Of a stretch of 64,000 bases of DNA, positions 7,828-17,086 are shown piece by piece. A program made the position numbers and the translations under genes. Origin of the DNA: SCTM01 sp965279655. Lineage in GTDB: Bacteria; Pseudomonadota; Alphaproteobacteria; Rhodospirillales; Rhodospirillaceae. The stretch lies in contig OZ257255.1 in assembly GCA_965279655.1 (NCBI GenBank), positions 3,348,001 to 3,412,000 of the forward strand. The letters run 5' to 3'. The notes beneath the pieces were generated by a model. That model made no database searches. It was not told the origin of the DNA and saw only the letters and a list, made by a program, of their open reading frames with translations. Positions within the stretch are counted from its first letter, which is position 1. Every line of letters starts with the position of its first letter.

Positions 7828-9345
7828 CTAACCTTCGTAGTTGTCGGCAATGAAGCGGTTGAGCAGGCGCACGCCGTAGCCGGTGGCGCCGGGGGCCGCG
7901 AGCGCCGTGCCCTTCTCGTTCCACACGACGCCGGCGATATCCAGATGGGCCCAGGGCACATCCTTGTTGATGAAGCGCTGGAGGAACTGCGCGGCGGTGA
8001 TGCTGCCCGCGCGCGGGCCGCCGATGTTCTTCATGTCGGCGATGAGCGACTTCAGTTCGCGGTCGTATTCCTCGCCCATGGGGAAGCGCCACAAGCGCTC
8101 GCCGACTTTCTTGCCGGCGGCGGTGAGGGTGTCGGCAAGTTCGTCGTTGTTGGAGAACAGGCCCGCGTAGTGTTCCGACAGCGAGGCGATGATCGCCCCG
8201 GTGAGCGTGGCGAGATCGACGATGGCGCGCGGCTTGAAGCGCTGCTGCACATAGGTGAGCACATCGCACAGCACGAGGCGGCCTTCGGCGTCGGTGTTCT
8301 GGACTTCGATGGTCTGGCCGGACATGGAGGTGACGACGTCGCCGGGGCGCTGCGCCTTCGCATCGGGCATGTTCTCGACCAGGCCGCACAGGCCGATCAC
8401 GTTCACCTTGGCCTTGCGGCGCGCGAGCGCCTGCATGGTGCCAACCACGACGCCGGCGCCGGCCATGTCCCACTTCATGTCCCACATGCCGCCGGGCTGC
8501 TTCAGGCTGATGCCGCCGGTGTCGAACGTCACGCCCTTGCCGACGATGGCGAGCGGCGCCGCGGACTTGTCTTTCGCGCCGTTCCATCGCGCGATCAGCA
8601 CGCGCGATTCCTGCTTCGACCCTTGGCCGACGCCGAGCAGCGCGCCCATGCCGAGCTTGCGCAAGGCGGCTTCGTTGAGAATTTCGATCTGCACGCCGTC
8701 CTTGGACAGCGCGGCCTTCGCGCGCTGGGCAAACGAGTCCGGGAAGATCACGTTGGCCGGTTCGCTGACCAGATCGCGCGTGAGGAAGATGCCGGCGTTC
8801 ACGGCGGCGAGGCCGGTGTAGACCTTGCCCGTTTCCGCCGGGGACACGGACTGCACGCTGATCTCTTTGAGCTTCGGCTTGGCGTCCTTGTCTTCCTTGG
8901 TGCGATACTTGTCGAAGCGGTAGGACTTCAGCACCACGCCGGCGGCGACATGGGCCGCCAAGGTCGCCGTGCCGACGTCCTCGAGGATCAAGGTGGCCGC
9001 CGCTTCGCGCTCCGTCGCGGCGTAGATCGCGGCACCGATGCGCTCGGCCACGGAACCGTCCAGCGTCTTCGGATCGCCCAGGCCGACCACGACGACGCGG
9101 GCGATGCGCCCGGAGCCCGGCGACAAGATCTGCAGGATCTTCTCGCGCTTGCCGTTGAACTCACCGGCGCGGATCGCACGCACGATCGCGCCGCCCAGAA
9201 CCTTGTCCAGCGCGGCGGCGGTTTTGCCGAGCGCGGGCGGCGCGGTTTTCACCGGGGTCGCGGCCTTGCCCTTGGGGGCTTCCGGCACAGCGATCACCAC
9301 CACCCCCTGGGCTGGCGCGGACAGTTTCGCGAAGGTGACTTTCAT
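7828..9345 (-). CDS. pepA: Leucyl aminopeptidase (M17 family)
   Basis: Cytosolic dizinc/dimanganese aminopeptidase that removes N-terminal residues from peptides. From ATG at 9345 it has 505 residues. The N-terminal macro-like domain covers about 1-170. The catalytic domain contains VGKGVTFDTGGISLK (metal-binding Lys about 270 and Asp about 275) and the family signature NTDAEGRL at about 350-357. A longer frame from 9363 adds MPRFPP but has no ribosome-binding site, so the shorter MKVTFAKL start is preferred. It heads a minus-strand group with DUF1015 and the phosphatase. In many proteobacteria pepA is next to lptF and holC; here it is 7.7 kb from lptF. Confidence 0.96.
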   Translation of the reverse strand: MKVTFAKLSAPAQGVVVIAVPEAPKGKAATPVKTAPPALGKTAAALDKVLGGAIVRAIRAGEFNGKREKILQILSPGSGRIARVVVVGLGDPKTLDGSVAERIGAAIYAATEREAAATLILEDVGTATLAAHVAAGVVLKSYRFDKYRTKEDKDAKPKLKEISVQSVSPAETGKVYTGLAAVNAGIFLTRDLVSEPANVIFPDSFAQRAKAALSKDGVQIEILNEAALRKLGMGALLGVGQGSKQESRVLIARWNGAKDKSAAPLAIVGKGVTFDTGGISLKQPGGMWDMKWDMAGAGVVVGTMQALARRKAKVNVIGLCGLVENMPDAKAQRPGDVVTSMSGQTIEVQNTDAEGRLVLCDVLTYVQQRFKPRAIVDLATLTGAIIASLSEHYAGLFSNNDELADTLTAAGKKVGERLWRFPMGEEYDRELKSLIADMKNIGGPRAGSITAAQFLQRFINKDVPWAHLDIAGVVWNEKGTALAAPGATGYGVRLLNRFIADNYEG

Positions 9346-9540
9346 GGGCGGAAATCTCGGCATCTAGGGGGTGGGAAGCGGGGCCGTAACCTACCAGCGC
9401 CCCTCGCTGAATCAACATGCGCGGTGCGCATCCGAGCTATGCCTGCCGCCGGTGGACAAAGGCCCGCCGGTCGGTATGTTGGCCGCCGGCCACCCACCGA
9501 GCCTTGGTGCGGGGCATTTCCTTCGTGAGGCGTTGAAGCC

Positions 9541-11877
9541 ATGGGCAATTTTGGCGTCGGGCAGTCCATTCGGCGGGTGGAGGACCAGCGGTTCCTCACC
9601 GGCATGGGTCAGTACACCGACGACGTCAACGTCCCGGGTCAGGCTTACCTTTACGTGCTGCGCTCGGCCTATGCCCATGCGGACTTGCGCAAGATCGACG
9701 TGAGCGCGGTCATGAGCGCGCCCGGCGTGCTCGCGGTGCTGACGGGAGCGGATCTGGACGCGCTGGGCATCGGCGCGATCCCCTGCGAAGCGATTCCGCC
9801 CGGCATCGACGGCAAGAAGAACAAGGCGCCGCGCCGGCCCGTGCTGGCGACCGGCAAGGTGCGCTATGTCGGCGAACCGGTGGCGGCGGTGATCGCCGAC
9901 ACATTGGCGAACGCGCGCGACGCGGCAGAGCTGATCGACGTGGATTACGCCGAGCTGACCGCCCTGCCGACGATGCCGGCGGCGATCGCGCCGGGCGCGC
10001 CGCAGTTCCACGGTGACGGCGCGCCGAACAACATGCTGGTGCATTGGCACCTGGGCGACGCGGCGGCGACGGAAGCGGCGTTCGCCAAGGCGCACAAGGT
10101 GGTGAGCATCGACCTCGTCAACTCGCGCATCGCGCCGACGGCGCTGGAGCCGCGCGCGGCACTCGCCGAGTTCGACACCAAGACCCAACGCTACACCCTG
10201 ACGCAGGGCAGCCAAGGCGGCCATAAGCTGAAGGATTGGCTGTCGCGGATCATCTTCAAGGTCCCCGCCGAAGAGATCCGCGTGATCAGCCCGGATGTGG
10301 GCGGCGCGTTCGGCATGAAGAACTTCCTGTTCAACGAGCCGATCCTTTGCATGATCGCCGCGAAGCAGATCGGCCAGCCGGTGAAGTGGTGCGCGGACCG
10401 CTCGGAGAGCTTCTTGAGCGACGCCCACGGGCGCGATCAGATCAACCACGCGGAGATGGCGCTGGATAAGGACGGCACGTTCCTCGCCATCCGCGTATCC
10501 TCTCTGGGCAATGTCGGCGCGTATCTCTCGCAGTTCGGCGCGTACATCCCGACCATGGCCGGCTGCGCGATGCTGTGCGGGGCGTACAAGTTCCAGGCCG
10601 CCCATGTGGACGTGAAGGTGGTGTTCACCAACACGGCGCCATTGGACGCCTATCGCGGCGCGGGCCGGCCGGAAGCGGCCTATCTGGTCGAGCGGCTGGT
10701 GGAAAAGGCGGCGCGGGAGATGAACATCCCGTCGACGGAATTACGCCGACGCAATTTCATCCGCACCGAGGATTTCCCGTACAAGACCGCCCTGGGCCAC
10801 ACATATGATTCCGGGCGCTATGCGGAGCTGATGGATGCGGCGCTGAAGCGTGCCGATGTGGCGGGGATCGCAGCCCGCCGTGTCGAAGCCGCCAAGCGCG
10901 GCAAGCTGCGCGGTCTGGGCATCAGCTACTACGTGGAAGCCTGCGCGGGCGGCGGCGGCGAGAAGCCGATCGTGAATTTCGAGGCCGACGGACGCCTGAC
11001 GGTGCGCATCGGCACGCAATCCAACGGCCAGGGGCACGAGACGGTCTATGCGCAGATCGCGGCGGACGGCTTCGGCATTCCGTTGGAGAAGGTAAGCGTG
11101 CGCCAGGGCGACACGGACGATATTCCGCAGGGCGGCGGCACTGGCGGCTCGCGCTCCATTCCCATCGGGGGCAGCGCGATCCGGCACAATATTTTGAAAA
11201 TGATCGACCAGGGCAAAGGCATCGCCGCCGATCTGCTGGAAGCGGCCGCGGTGGATATCGAGTTCACTGAGGGCGCGTTCAAGATCGCGGGCACGGACCG
11301 CAGTGTGGCGTTGAAGGATGTGATCGCCGCATCGTTCGACGACAAGAAGCGCCCGGAGGGCGTGGAAGCCGGCTTGCGCGTGTCGGAAAACTGGAACCCG
11401 TCGGGCTCGACGTTCCCTAACGGCTGCCATGTGTGCGAGGTCGACGTCGACCAGGACACGGGTGAGGTTGAGTTCGTGCGCTACACCATCCAGGACGATC
11501 TCGGCGTGGCGGTGAATCCGCTGACCATGGCGGGCCAGATTTACGGCGGCGCGGTGCAGGGCCTGGGTCAGGCGATGTTCGAGGAAGCGATCTACGATGA
11601 ATCCGGCCAGTTGCTGACCGGCTCGTTCATGGACTACTGCATGCCGCGCGCGGACAACACGCCGAGCTTCGACTTCGCCTACACCGAAGTTCCGACGCCA
11701 CGAAACGCGCTGGGCGCGAAGGGCGCGGGCGAGGCCGGCACCATCGGCGCGACGCCGGCGGTGACGAACGCGGTGCTGGATGCGCTGCTGCCGCTGGGCA
11801 TCACCCATCTCGACATGCCGCTGACGCCCTTGAAGATCTGGCAAGCCATCGACGCGGCCAAGACGAAGGCGGCGTGA
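9541..11877 (+). CDS. Molybdopterin-binding aldehyde/xanthine dehydrogenase-family large subunit (CoxL-like, form II)
   Basis: Large subunit of the molybdenum hydroxylase family, which oxidises aldehydes, purines or aromatic heterocycles using Mo-pterin. In its 778 residues I see FLTGMGQYTDD near the N-terminus, VRYVGEPVAAVIA, the pterin-contacting GGAFGMKN, AYRGAGRPEA (the form II signature, not the CO dehydrogenase AYRCSFR), QGGGTGGSRS, and GAKGAGEAGTIGATPAV with the catalytic glutamate near the C-terminus. The FAD (CoxM) and 2Fe-2S (CoxS) subunits are absent from both sides, so its electron acceptor is unclear. Its stop overlaps the start of the next gene. Substrate unknown. Confidence 0.92.
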   Translation: MGNFGVGQSIRRVEDQRFLTGMGQYTDDVNVPGQAYLYVLRSAYAHADLRKIDVSAVMSAPGVLAVLTGADLDALGIGAIPCEAIPPGIDGKKNKAPRRPVLATGKVRYVGEPVAAVIADTLANARDAAELIDVDYAELTALPTMPAAIAPGAPQFHGDGAPNNMLVHWHLGDAAATEAAFAKAHKVVSIDLVNSRIAPTALEPRAALAEFDTKTQRYTLTQGSQGGHKLKDWLSRIIFKVPAEEIRVISPDVGGAFGMKNFLFNEPILCMIAAKQIGQPVKWCADRSESFLSDAHGRDQINHAEMALDKDGTFLAIRVSSLGNVGAYLSQFGAYIPTMAGCAMLCGAYKFQAAHVDVKVVFTNTAPLDAYRGAGRPEAAYLVERLVEKAAREMNIPSTELRRRNFIRTEDFPYKTALGHTYDSGRYAELMDAALKRADVAGIAARRVEAAKRGKLRGLGISYYVEACAGGGGEKPIVNFEADGRLTVRIGTQSNGQGHETVYAQIAADGFGIPLEKVSVRQGDTDDIPQGGGTGGSRSIPIGGSAIRHNILKMIDQGKGIAADLLEAAAVDIEFTEGAFKIAGTDRSVALKDVIAASFDDKKRPEGVEAGLRVSENWNPSGSTFPNGCHVCEVDVDQDTGEVEFVRYTIQDDLGVAVNPLTMAGQIYGGAVQGLGQAMFEEAIYDESGQLLTGSFMDYCMPRADNTPSFDFAYTEVPTPRNALGAKGAGEAGTIGATPAVTNAVLDALLPLGITHLDMPLTPLKIWQAIDAAKTKAA

Positions 11878-12647
11878 GCACGCCGAACTTCCGCGCCTGG
11901 GCGGACGCCCTCGTTCCGGTCGCCGAGGAAGCCGGCCGCGCGATCCTGGAAATCCAGCGCAGCGCGTTCACGGTCGACGCCAAGGCGGACAACTCGCCGG
12001 TGACGGCCGCGGACCGCGCGGCGGAAGAGATCATCCTGCGCGTGCTCAAGACGTTGACGCCGGCGAAGCCGATTGTCGCGGAAGAGAGCGTTGCCGCCGA
12101 TGGCGTGCCGCAATTCGACGGTGACGACTTCTGGCTGATCGACGCGCTCGACGGCACGAAGGAGTTCATCCAGCGCCGCCCCGACTTCACGGTGAACATC
12201 GGCTACATCCACAACGGCGTGCCCGCACTGGGTATCGTGCATGCGCCCGCGCGCGGCGAGACCTTTGTCGGCGTGGTGCCGGAGCAATACGCGACACGCA
12301 GCAAGGACGGCGCGGCGACCCGCATCGCCGTGCGCAAGCGCCCGGCGCGCGTGACCATTTGCGGCAGCAAGTCGCACGAGGTGCCGGAACTGATGGAGCC
12401 GTTCCTCGCCAAGTACGATGTGGCGGACCGTATCGTCGTCGGGTCGTCGATGAAATTCTGCATGGTGGCGACGGGCGATGCGGACCTCTATCCCCGCTTC
12501 GGGCCCACCTGCGAGTGGGACACGGCGGCGGGCGACGCGGTGCTGCGCGCCGCGGGAGGCTTGGTGCACGACTTCACCGGTGCGGCGCTGGCTTATAAGA
12601 AGCCCAAGTTCCTGAACGGCCGCTTTCTCGCGGAGAACAAGCCGTGA
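11874..12647 (+). CDS. cysQ: 3'(2'),5'-bisphosphate nucleotidase CysQ
   Basis: CysQ hydrolyses 3'-phosphoadenosine 5'-phosphate to AMP, removing a by-product of sulfate assimilation. This 257-residue inositol-monophosphatase-fold protein shows the metal-binding motifs VAEES (E70), IDALDGTKEF (D90, D93) and EWDTAAGDA (D216), all intact. The GTG start overlaps the TGA of the preceding CoxL-like gene (GTGA), so the two are translationally coupled. Another inositol-phosphatase-like substrate is possible, but DGTKEF is typical of CysQ. Confidence 0.92.
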   Translation: MSTPNFRAWADALVPVAEEAGRAILEIQRSAFTVDAKADNSPVTAADRAAEEIILRVLKTLTPAKPIVAEESVAADGVPQFDGDDFWLIDALDGTKEFIQRRPDFTVNIGYIHNGVPALGIVHAPARGETFVGVVPEQYATRSKDGAATRIAVRKRPARVTICGSKSHEVPELMEPFLAKYDVADRIVVGSSMKFCMVATGDADLYPRFGPTCEWDTAAGDAVLRAAGGLVHDFTGAALAYKKPKFLNGRFLAENKP

Positions 12648-13588
12648 CGGTGCGCGCCGCATCGCCGGAGGCCATCGCGGAAGCGGCTGACCTTTTGCGC
12701 GCGGGCAAGCTGGTCGCGTTCCCGACGGAGACCGTCTACGGCCTCGGCGGCGATGCGACGAGTGCGCAAGCGGTCGCGCAGATTTACGCGGCGAAGGGGC
12801 GGCCATCGTTCAATCCGCTGATCGTGCATGTGGCGGCACCGCTTTGGGTCGCGGGGCTGGCGCTGCCGGATGGCCGCTTCGACAAGCTCACGCGCAAGTT
12901 TTGGCCCGGGCCGCTGACGCTGGTGATGAAGCGCCGGCCCGATACGACGGTCGCGGAGTTGCTGTCGGGCGGGCTGGACACAATCGCCGTGCGCGCGCCC
13001 GATCATCCGTTGGCGCAGGCGTTATTGCAGGCGGTGAAGCGGCCCCTCGCCGCGCCGAGCGCAAATCCCTCGGGACGCTTGAGCCCAACCACGGCGGCGC
13101 ATGTGCATGAGTCACTCGGAAGCAAGGTCGATCTGATCCTCGATGGCGGCGCGTGCCGCATCGGGCTGGAGTCCACGGTGCTCGACATCAGCGGCGACGT
13201 GGCGACGATCCTGCGCCCCGGCAGCCTTACCGCGTCAGAGATCAGCGCCGTGATCGGGCCGGTCGCCGTGTCGACGCACGATCCGGAACGTCCTGCCGCG
13301 CCGGGCCAACTCGCAAGCCACTATGCACCGGGCCTGCCGGTGCGCCTGGGCGCGGAGACCGCACGCACCGGTGAGGCCTTGCTCGGCTTCGGCGACACCA
13401 AAGGCGCGGTGATGAACCTGAGCGCGAAGGGCGATCCGGTGGAAGCCGCCGCCAATCTGTTCGCGATGTTGCGGGCACTTGATGACCCGCGACGCTTTGA
13501 GGCCATCGCCGTCGCGCCGATCCCCGAAGCCGGCATCGGCGCGGCCATCAACGACCGCCTGCGCCGCGCAGCGGCGCCCAGATACTAA
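12644..13588 (+). CDS. tsaC: L-threonylcarbamoyladenylate synthase (Sua5/TsaC type)
   Basis: It makes threonylcarbamoyl-AMP from threonine, bicarbonate and ATP for t6A37 modification of ANN-decoding tRNAs. Length is 314 residues: a YrdC domain (about 10-195) with FPTETVYGLG (26-35), AAKGRPSFNPL (49-59) and SANPSG (139-144), then a C-terminal Sua5 domain (about 225-314) with the linker SHYAPGLPVRL. It is therefore the long Sua5 form rather than short TsaC. The GTG start overlaps the cysQ stop. It is the third gene of a coupled coxL-like/cysQ/tsaC set. Confidence 0.95.
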   Translation: MTVRAASPEAIAEAADLLRAGKLVAFPTETVYGLGGDATSAQAVAQIYAAKGRPSFNPLIVHVAAPLWVAGLALPDGRFDKLTRKFWPGPLTLVMKRRPDTTVAELLSGGLDTIAVRAPDHPLAQALLQAVKRPLAAPSANPSGRLSPTTAAHVHESLGSKVDLILDGGACRIGLESTVLDISGDVATILRPGSLTASEISAVIGPVAVSTHDPERPAAPGQLASHYAPGLPVRLGAETARTGEALLGFGDTKGAVMNLSAKGDPVEAAANLFAMLRALDDPRRFEAIAVAPIPEAGIGAAINDRLRRAAAPRY

Positions 13589-13707
13589 GTTGGCGGGCGA
13601 CGGCGCCGCGGTATTAAAGCCTTTGGTCGGTTGAAATCGGCCCGCCTTTAGCCCATTTTCCCGGCTCCAATTTATATAGATAGCGCGCGCTAGACCCGGA
13701 GTTTCCC

Positions 13708-15141
13708 GTGCCCCTGGACCAAGCCCTGTTCGACCGGATTGCCGCGATTGTCGGTCCGAACGCCTGCATCAGCGATGCGGCGGGCATGGCGCCGTACCTG
13801 CACGAGGAGCGCGGGCTTTATCACGGCAAGGCGGCGTTGGTGGTGCGGCCGGGATCGACGGCGGAAGTCGCGGAACTGGTGCGCGTGTGCGTCGCCGCCG
13901 GAATCCCGATCATCCCGCAAGGCGGCAACACCGGCCTGTGCGGCGGGGCCGCTGCCGGCGAGGACGCGAGCGAAGTCATCCTCAACCTCGGCCGCATGAA
14001 TAAGGTGCGCGGTTTCGACCCCACCAACTTCACCATGACGGTGGAAGCGGGCTGCATCCTCGCCGAGATCCAAGCGAAGGCCGCCGCGGAGGATTGCCTG
14101 TTCCCCTTGAGCCTGGCGGCGGAAGGCAGCTGCCAGATCGGCGGCAACCTTGCCACCAACGCCGGCGGCATCAACGTGCTGCGCTACGGCAGCGCGCGCG
14201 ATCTTGTGCTGGGCCTCGAGGTGGTGCTGCCGGACGGGCGCATCTGGAACGGCCTGCGCGCGCTGAGCAAGGACAACACCGGCTATGCGCTGCGTCAGTT
14301 GTTTGTCGGCGCGGAAGGCACGCTGGGCATCATCACCGCCGCCGTGCTGAAACTCTATCCGCGACCCAAGGAAACCGCGACGGCCCTGTGCGCGCTGACC
14401 AACATCGAGGCGGTGACAAAACTGCTCAACCGCGCGCGCGCGATTTCCGGCGACGCGGTGACGGCCTTCGAGTTGCTGCCGCGCATCGGCATCGAGATGT
14501 GCGTGAAGCACATCGCCGGCTGCACCGATCCCTTGAGCGAGCCGCATCCGTGGTACGCGCTGATCGAGTTCTCCACCTCGCGCCCGGACTCAGGCCTGCG
14601 CGCGACGTTCGACAAACTGCTGGAGACCGCCTTCGAGGAAGGCATCATCGCCGATGCGGTGATCGCGGAAAGTCTGGAGCAGGCGAAGAACCTGTGGCGC
14701 TTGCGGGAGTCCCTGCCGGAAGCGCAGAAGCACGAAGGCGGCAGCATCAAGCACGACATCGCCGTGCCGGTGTCCCTGGTGCCGGAGTTCCTGAACCGCG
14801 GCATGGCGCTGATCTCGGCGAACTTCCCCGGCGCGCGTTGCGTGCCGTTCGGGCACGTCGGCGACGGCAATGTGCATTTCAATGTGTCCCAGCCGATCGC
14901 CGCCGACAAAGCCGCCTATCTCGCCCAATGGGGCGAGATGAACCGGCAGGTCCACGACCTGGTGGTCGCCATGAACGGCTCGATCTCCGCCGAACACGGC
15001 ATCGGCCGCCTCAAGGTCGAGGAGATGGAGCATTACAAGGACCCGGTGGAATTGGACCTAATCCGGCGCATCAAACACACCTTCGACCCCGCCTACCTGC
15101 TGAACCCGGGCAAGGTCGTGGCGGTCCCCACATCGAAATAA
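13708..15141 (+). CDS. FAD-binding 2-hydroxyacid oxidase/dehydrogenase (GlcD / D-2-hydroxyglutarate dehydrogenase-like)
   Basis: VAO-family flavoenzyme that oxidises a 2-hydroxy acid. In its 477 residues the FAD-binding PCMH segment includes VVRPGSTAEVAELVR and QGGNTGLCGGA (71-81), then EGSCQIGGNLATNAGG. The C-terminal oxidase domain has FGHVGDGNVHFN (metal-binding His residues) and the family ending SAEHGIGRLK, LLNPGKV. It most resembles D-2-hydroxyglutarate or D-lactate dehydrogenases, but the substrate cannot be fixed from sequence. It is transcribed alone after a 119-base gap that contains an AT-rich stretch near 13670. Confidence 0.93.
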   Translation: MPLDQALFDRIAAIVGPNACISDAAGMAPYLHEERGLYHGKAALVVRPGSTAEVAELVRVCVAAGIPIIPQGGNTGLCGGAAAGEDASEVILNLGRMNKVRGFDPTNFTMTVEAGCILAEIQAKAAAEDCLFPLSLAAEGSCQIGGNLATNAGGINVLRYGSARDLVLGLEVVLPDGRIWNGLRALSKDNTGYALRQLFVGAEGTLGIITAAVLKLYPRPKETATALCALTNIEAVTKLLNRARAISGDAVTAFELLPRIGIEMCVKHIAGCTDPLSEPHPWYALIEFSTSRPDSGLRATFDKLLETAFEEGIIADAVIAESLEQAKNLWRLRESLPEAQKHEGGSIKHDIAVPVSLVPEFLNRGMALISANFPGARCVPFGHVGDGNVHFNVSQPIAADKAAYLAQWGEMNRQVHDLVVAMNGSISAEHGIGRLKVEEMEHYKDPVELDLIRRIKHTFDPAYLLNPGKVVAVPTSK

Positions 15142-15291
15142 TCAATAAATTTCAAATACTTATAGTATAAATACCTATGGCATTGCGGCAACACTCCGTG
15201 ATTGTTTTGTCGGCATAACGCCGCCGCCTCTTGAACCGCGCGTTGCGCTTGGCCATGGTGCGCCCCGGCGGGGACTTTTCAGGAGAATACA
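15142..15291 (+). promoter_or_regulatory. Upstream region and strong ribosome-binding site of the OmpA-like gene
   Basis: The gap is unusually AT-rich in its first 40 bases (around 15142-15180) compared with the GC-rich surroundings and should carry the promoter. I could not choose a clear -35/-10 pair. Directly before the start lies AGGAGAATACAATG, a near-ideal ribosome-binding site, fitting an abundant outer-membrane protein. Confidence 0.45.
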
Positions 15292-16404
15292 ATGCGATTC
15301 ACACGCTTACCGATGCTGGCCTTGGGTCTTGCCCTGGCCGCGAGCACCGCATCCGCGGCCGATTCCACCGCGGCGGTGAATCCGCCGGACGGCTGGTACG
15401 TGGGCGCCGGCGCCGGCATGGCGTTCGGATCGCAGCGCTTCATGTTCTTGAACAACGCGGCCCCGCTGCCGATCGTGGCCCAGAACGTGAAGATCAAATT
15501 CCGCAGCGGCTTCGCGGCGATGCTGTACGGCGGCTACAAGTTCGCGGACACGCCGTTCCGTACCGAACTCGAGTTCAGCTACGCCTCGCAAAATGCGAAG
15601 GACGTCGGCGGCTCCGTGAACCCGTGGACGGGCTCGCAGCGCGACCCGTCGCTGATGGGCAACCTGCTGTTCGACATCAACACCGGCACGAATTGGACGC
15701 CGTACATCGGCGGCGGCGTCGGCGTGAGCTTCCTCAGCTGGAAGGACGTGAAGGGTCAGACCCCGCCGATCTACAACAGCTCCAACACCAAGCTGTCCTT
15801 CCAAGGCATCGTCGGCGTGGCCGTCACCGTGTCTCCGCAAACGCAGGTGACCCTCGACTTCCGCTACAAGGGCTCGAACAATAACGCCTTCGACAGCCAG
15901 TTGCCGCCGAATCTGGTGCGCGACTACGACGCGCGTTCCAACCGCGTGATGCTGGGCATCCGTTATGCCCTCGGCCAGCCGGCGCAGAAGGCCACGACGA
16001 CGCGCACCACGACTGCCGCTCCGCCGCCGCCCCCGCCGCCGGCCGCTGCGACCCGTCCGGCCCCGCCGCCGGTGGAGCAGAAGTTCCTGGTGTTCTTCGA
16101 CTTCGACCGCTCGAACCTGCGCGCCGATGCGACGCGTATCGTGACGGAAGCTGCGGACTACGCGAAGCGCAACGGCAAGGCGCGCATCACCGCGACCGGT
16201 CACACCGACACCTCCGGCACGCCGGCTTACAACCTGGCGCTGTCTGAGCGTCGTGCGAAGGCGGTGCAGGCCGAACTCGTGCGGCTCGGCATTCCGGCGG
16301 GCAGCATCGTGGTTCTGTTCAAGGGCGAAAGCACGCCGCTGGTCGCGACCGGCGATGAAGTGAAAGAGCCGCAGAACCGCCGCGTCGAGATCGTCCTCGA
16401 GTAA
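15292..16404 (+). CDS. OmpA-family outer membrane protein (beta-barrel plus peptidoglycan-binding domain)
   Basis: Outer-membrane anchor linking the membrane to peptidoglycan. The 370 residues begin with a signal peptide (1-22, cleavage after TASA). An eight-stranded barrel follows (about 33-227), with alternating strands such as GWYVGAGAGMAFG and MLYGGYKF and the last strand RVMLGIRYALG. A Thr/Pro linker (about 233-262, with a run of seven prolines) leads to the OmpA C-terminal domain (about 263-370) with VFFDFDRSNL, TGHTDTSGTPAYNLALSERR and NRRVEIVLE. The barrel is of the OprF/OmpA_b type. Monocistronic. Confidence 0.95.
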   Translation: MRFTRLPMLALGLALAASTASAADSTAAVNPPDGWYVGAGAGMAFGSQRFMFLNNAAPLPIVAQNVKIKFRSGFAAMLYGGYKFADTPFRTELEFSYASQNAKDVGGSVNPWTGSQRDPSLMGNLLFDINTGTNWTPYIGGGVGVSFLSWKDVKGQTPPIYNSSNTKLSFQGIVGVAVTVSPQTQVTLDFRYKGSNNNAFDSQLPPNLVRDYDARSNRVMLGIRYALGQPAQKATTTRTTTAAPPPPPPPAAATRPAPPPVEQKFLVFFDFDRSNLRADATRIVTEAADYAKRNGKARITATGHTDTSGTPAYNLALSERRAKAVQAELVRLGIPAGSIVVLFKGESTPLVATGDEVKEPQNRRVEIVLE

Positions 16405-16422
16405 GAGGACGCCTCAGCGGAG

Positions 16423-16950
16423 CTATCGGATCGCCGCCTCTCTATCCAGGGGGGCGGCGGTTCTATTTGGGACAGGGCGGCGCGCGGGCGCCGTCGCCGG
16501 ACAGGACTGCGGCATGGCCATGGCGGTCATCTGATTCTCGGCCGCGTATTCGACCAGCCGTTCCGGCTCCTGTTGCAGATCCCAGAACAGCTGCCATGTC
16601 GCTTCGCAATAGCGCGGGTTGGCCGCACGGCTAAGGCCCGCTGCGTTGGCGATTTCGGTGACATGGCTGTTGAGCGCCGGCGTGCCGAGCCCCGTGCGCG
16701 TGAAGTACGAAGCGAACGCTTTGCCGTTGTACGTGAGCTCGGGCATGAAGCGCTGCATGAAGGTGTTGTAGGCATCGCGCTGATTGCACGACAGCGCGGC
16801 GACCATCAGCTTGCTTTGAAGGTGACGCATGACGAAGCCGCGGGCCTCCTCGTCGGACGCGCACGGCATCGCCGCCGCGGCGGCCATGGCCGAAGACCCA
16901 AGCACCGCGGCGAAGCTCGCGGCCGCCAGCAGCATCCGTCCTCGAAACAT
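16423..16950 (-). CDS. Secreted four-cysteine protein of unknown function
   Basis: A 175-residue protein with an N-terminal signal peptide (about 1-27, ending AMAAAAA). The mature part has four cysteines (C30, C55, C115, C150), which suggests two disulfides in the periplasm. The central segment LSCNQRDAYNTFMQRFMPEL followed by ASYFTR recalls an uncharacterised family of short secreted alphaproteobacterial proteins; I cannot name a function. It converges with the OmpA-like gene and diverges from lptF. The C-terminal 25 residues are Pro/Arg-rich and probably disordered. Confidence 0.8.
   Translation of the reverse strand: MFRGRMLLAAASFAAVLGSSAMAAAAAMPCASDEEARGFVMRHLQSKLMVAALSCNQRDAYNTFMQRFMPELTYNGKAFASYFTRTGLGTPALNSHVTEIANAAGLSRAANPRYCEATWQLFWDLQQEPERLVEYAAENQMTAMAMPQSCPATAPARRPVPNRTAAPLDREAAIR
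16433..16465 (+). terminator. Likely terminator after the OmpA-like gene
   Basis: GCCGCC and GGCGGC flank a 14-base loop (16433-16458) and are followed by GGTTCTATTTGGG. The hairpin lies about 30 bases past the porin stop and overlaps the 3' end of the opposing gene. The T-tract is weak, so this is a moderate call. Confidence 0.5.
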
Positions 16951-17086
16951 GCGATCCCCTTCGGATTGGGCTTACGTGAGGCTATCAGTGTACCGATGCG
17001 GCCCACGGGCCGAAAGGGGCGTAAAGGCCCGTGCCAGCGACGTAAGCTTCGGTATAGTCGGGGTTTGATAGTCGAGGCGGCCATTC

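Noticed and set aside
6590..8587. 665-codon frame including DUF1015
   Set aside because: The upstream half is an alternative frame of pepA; the family start is at the GTG near 7822.
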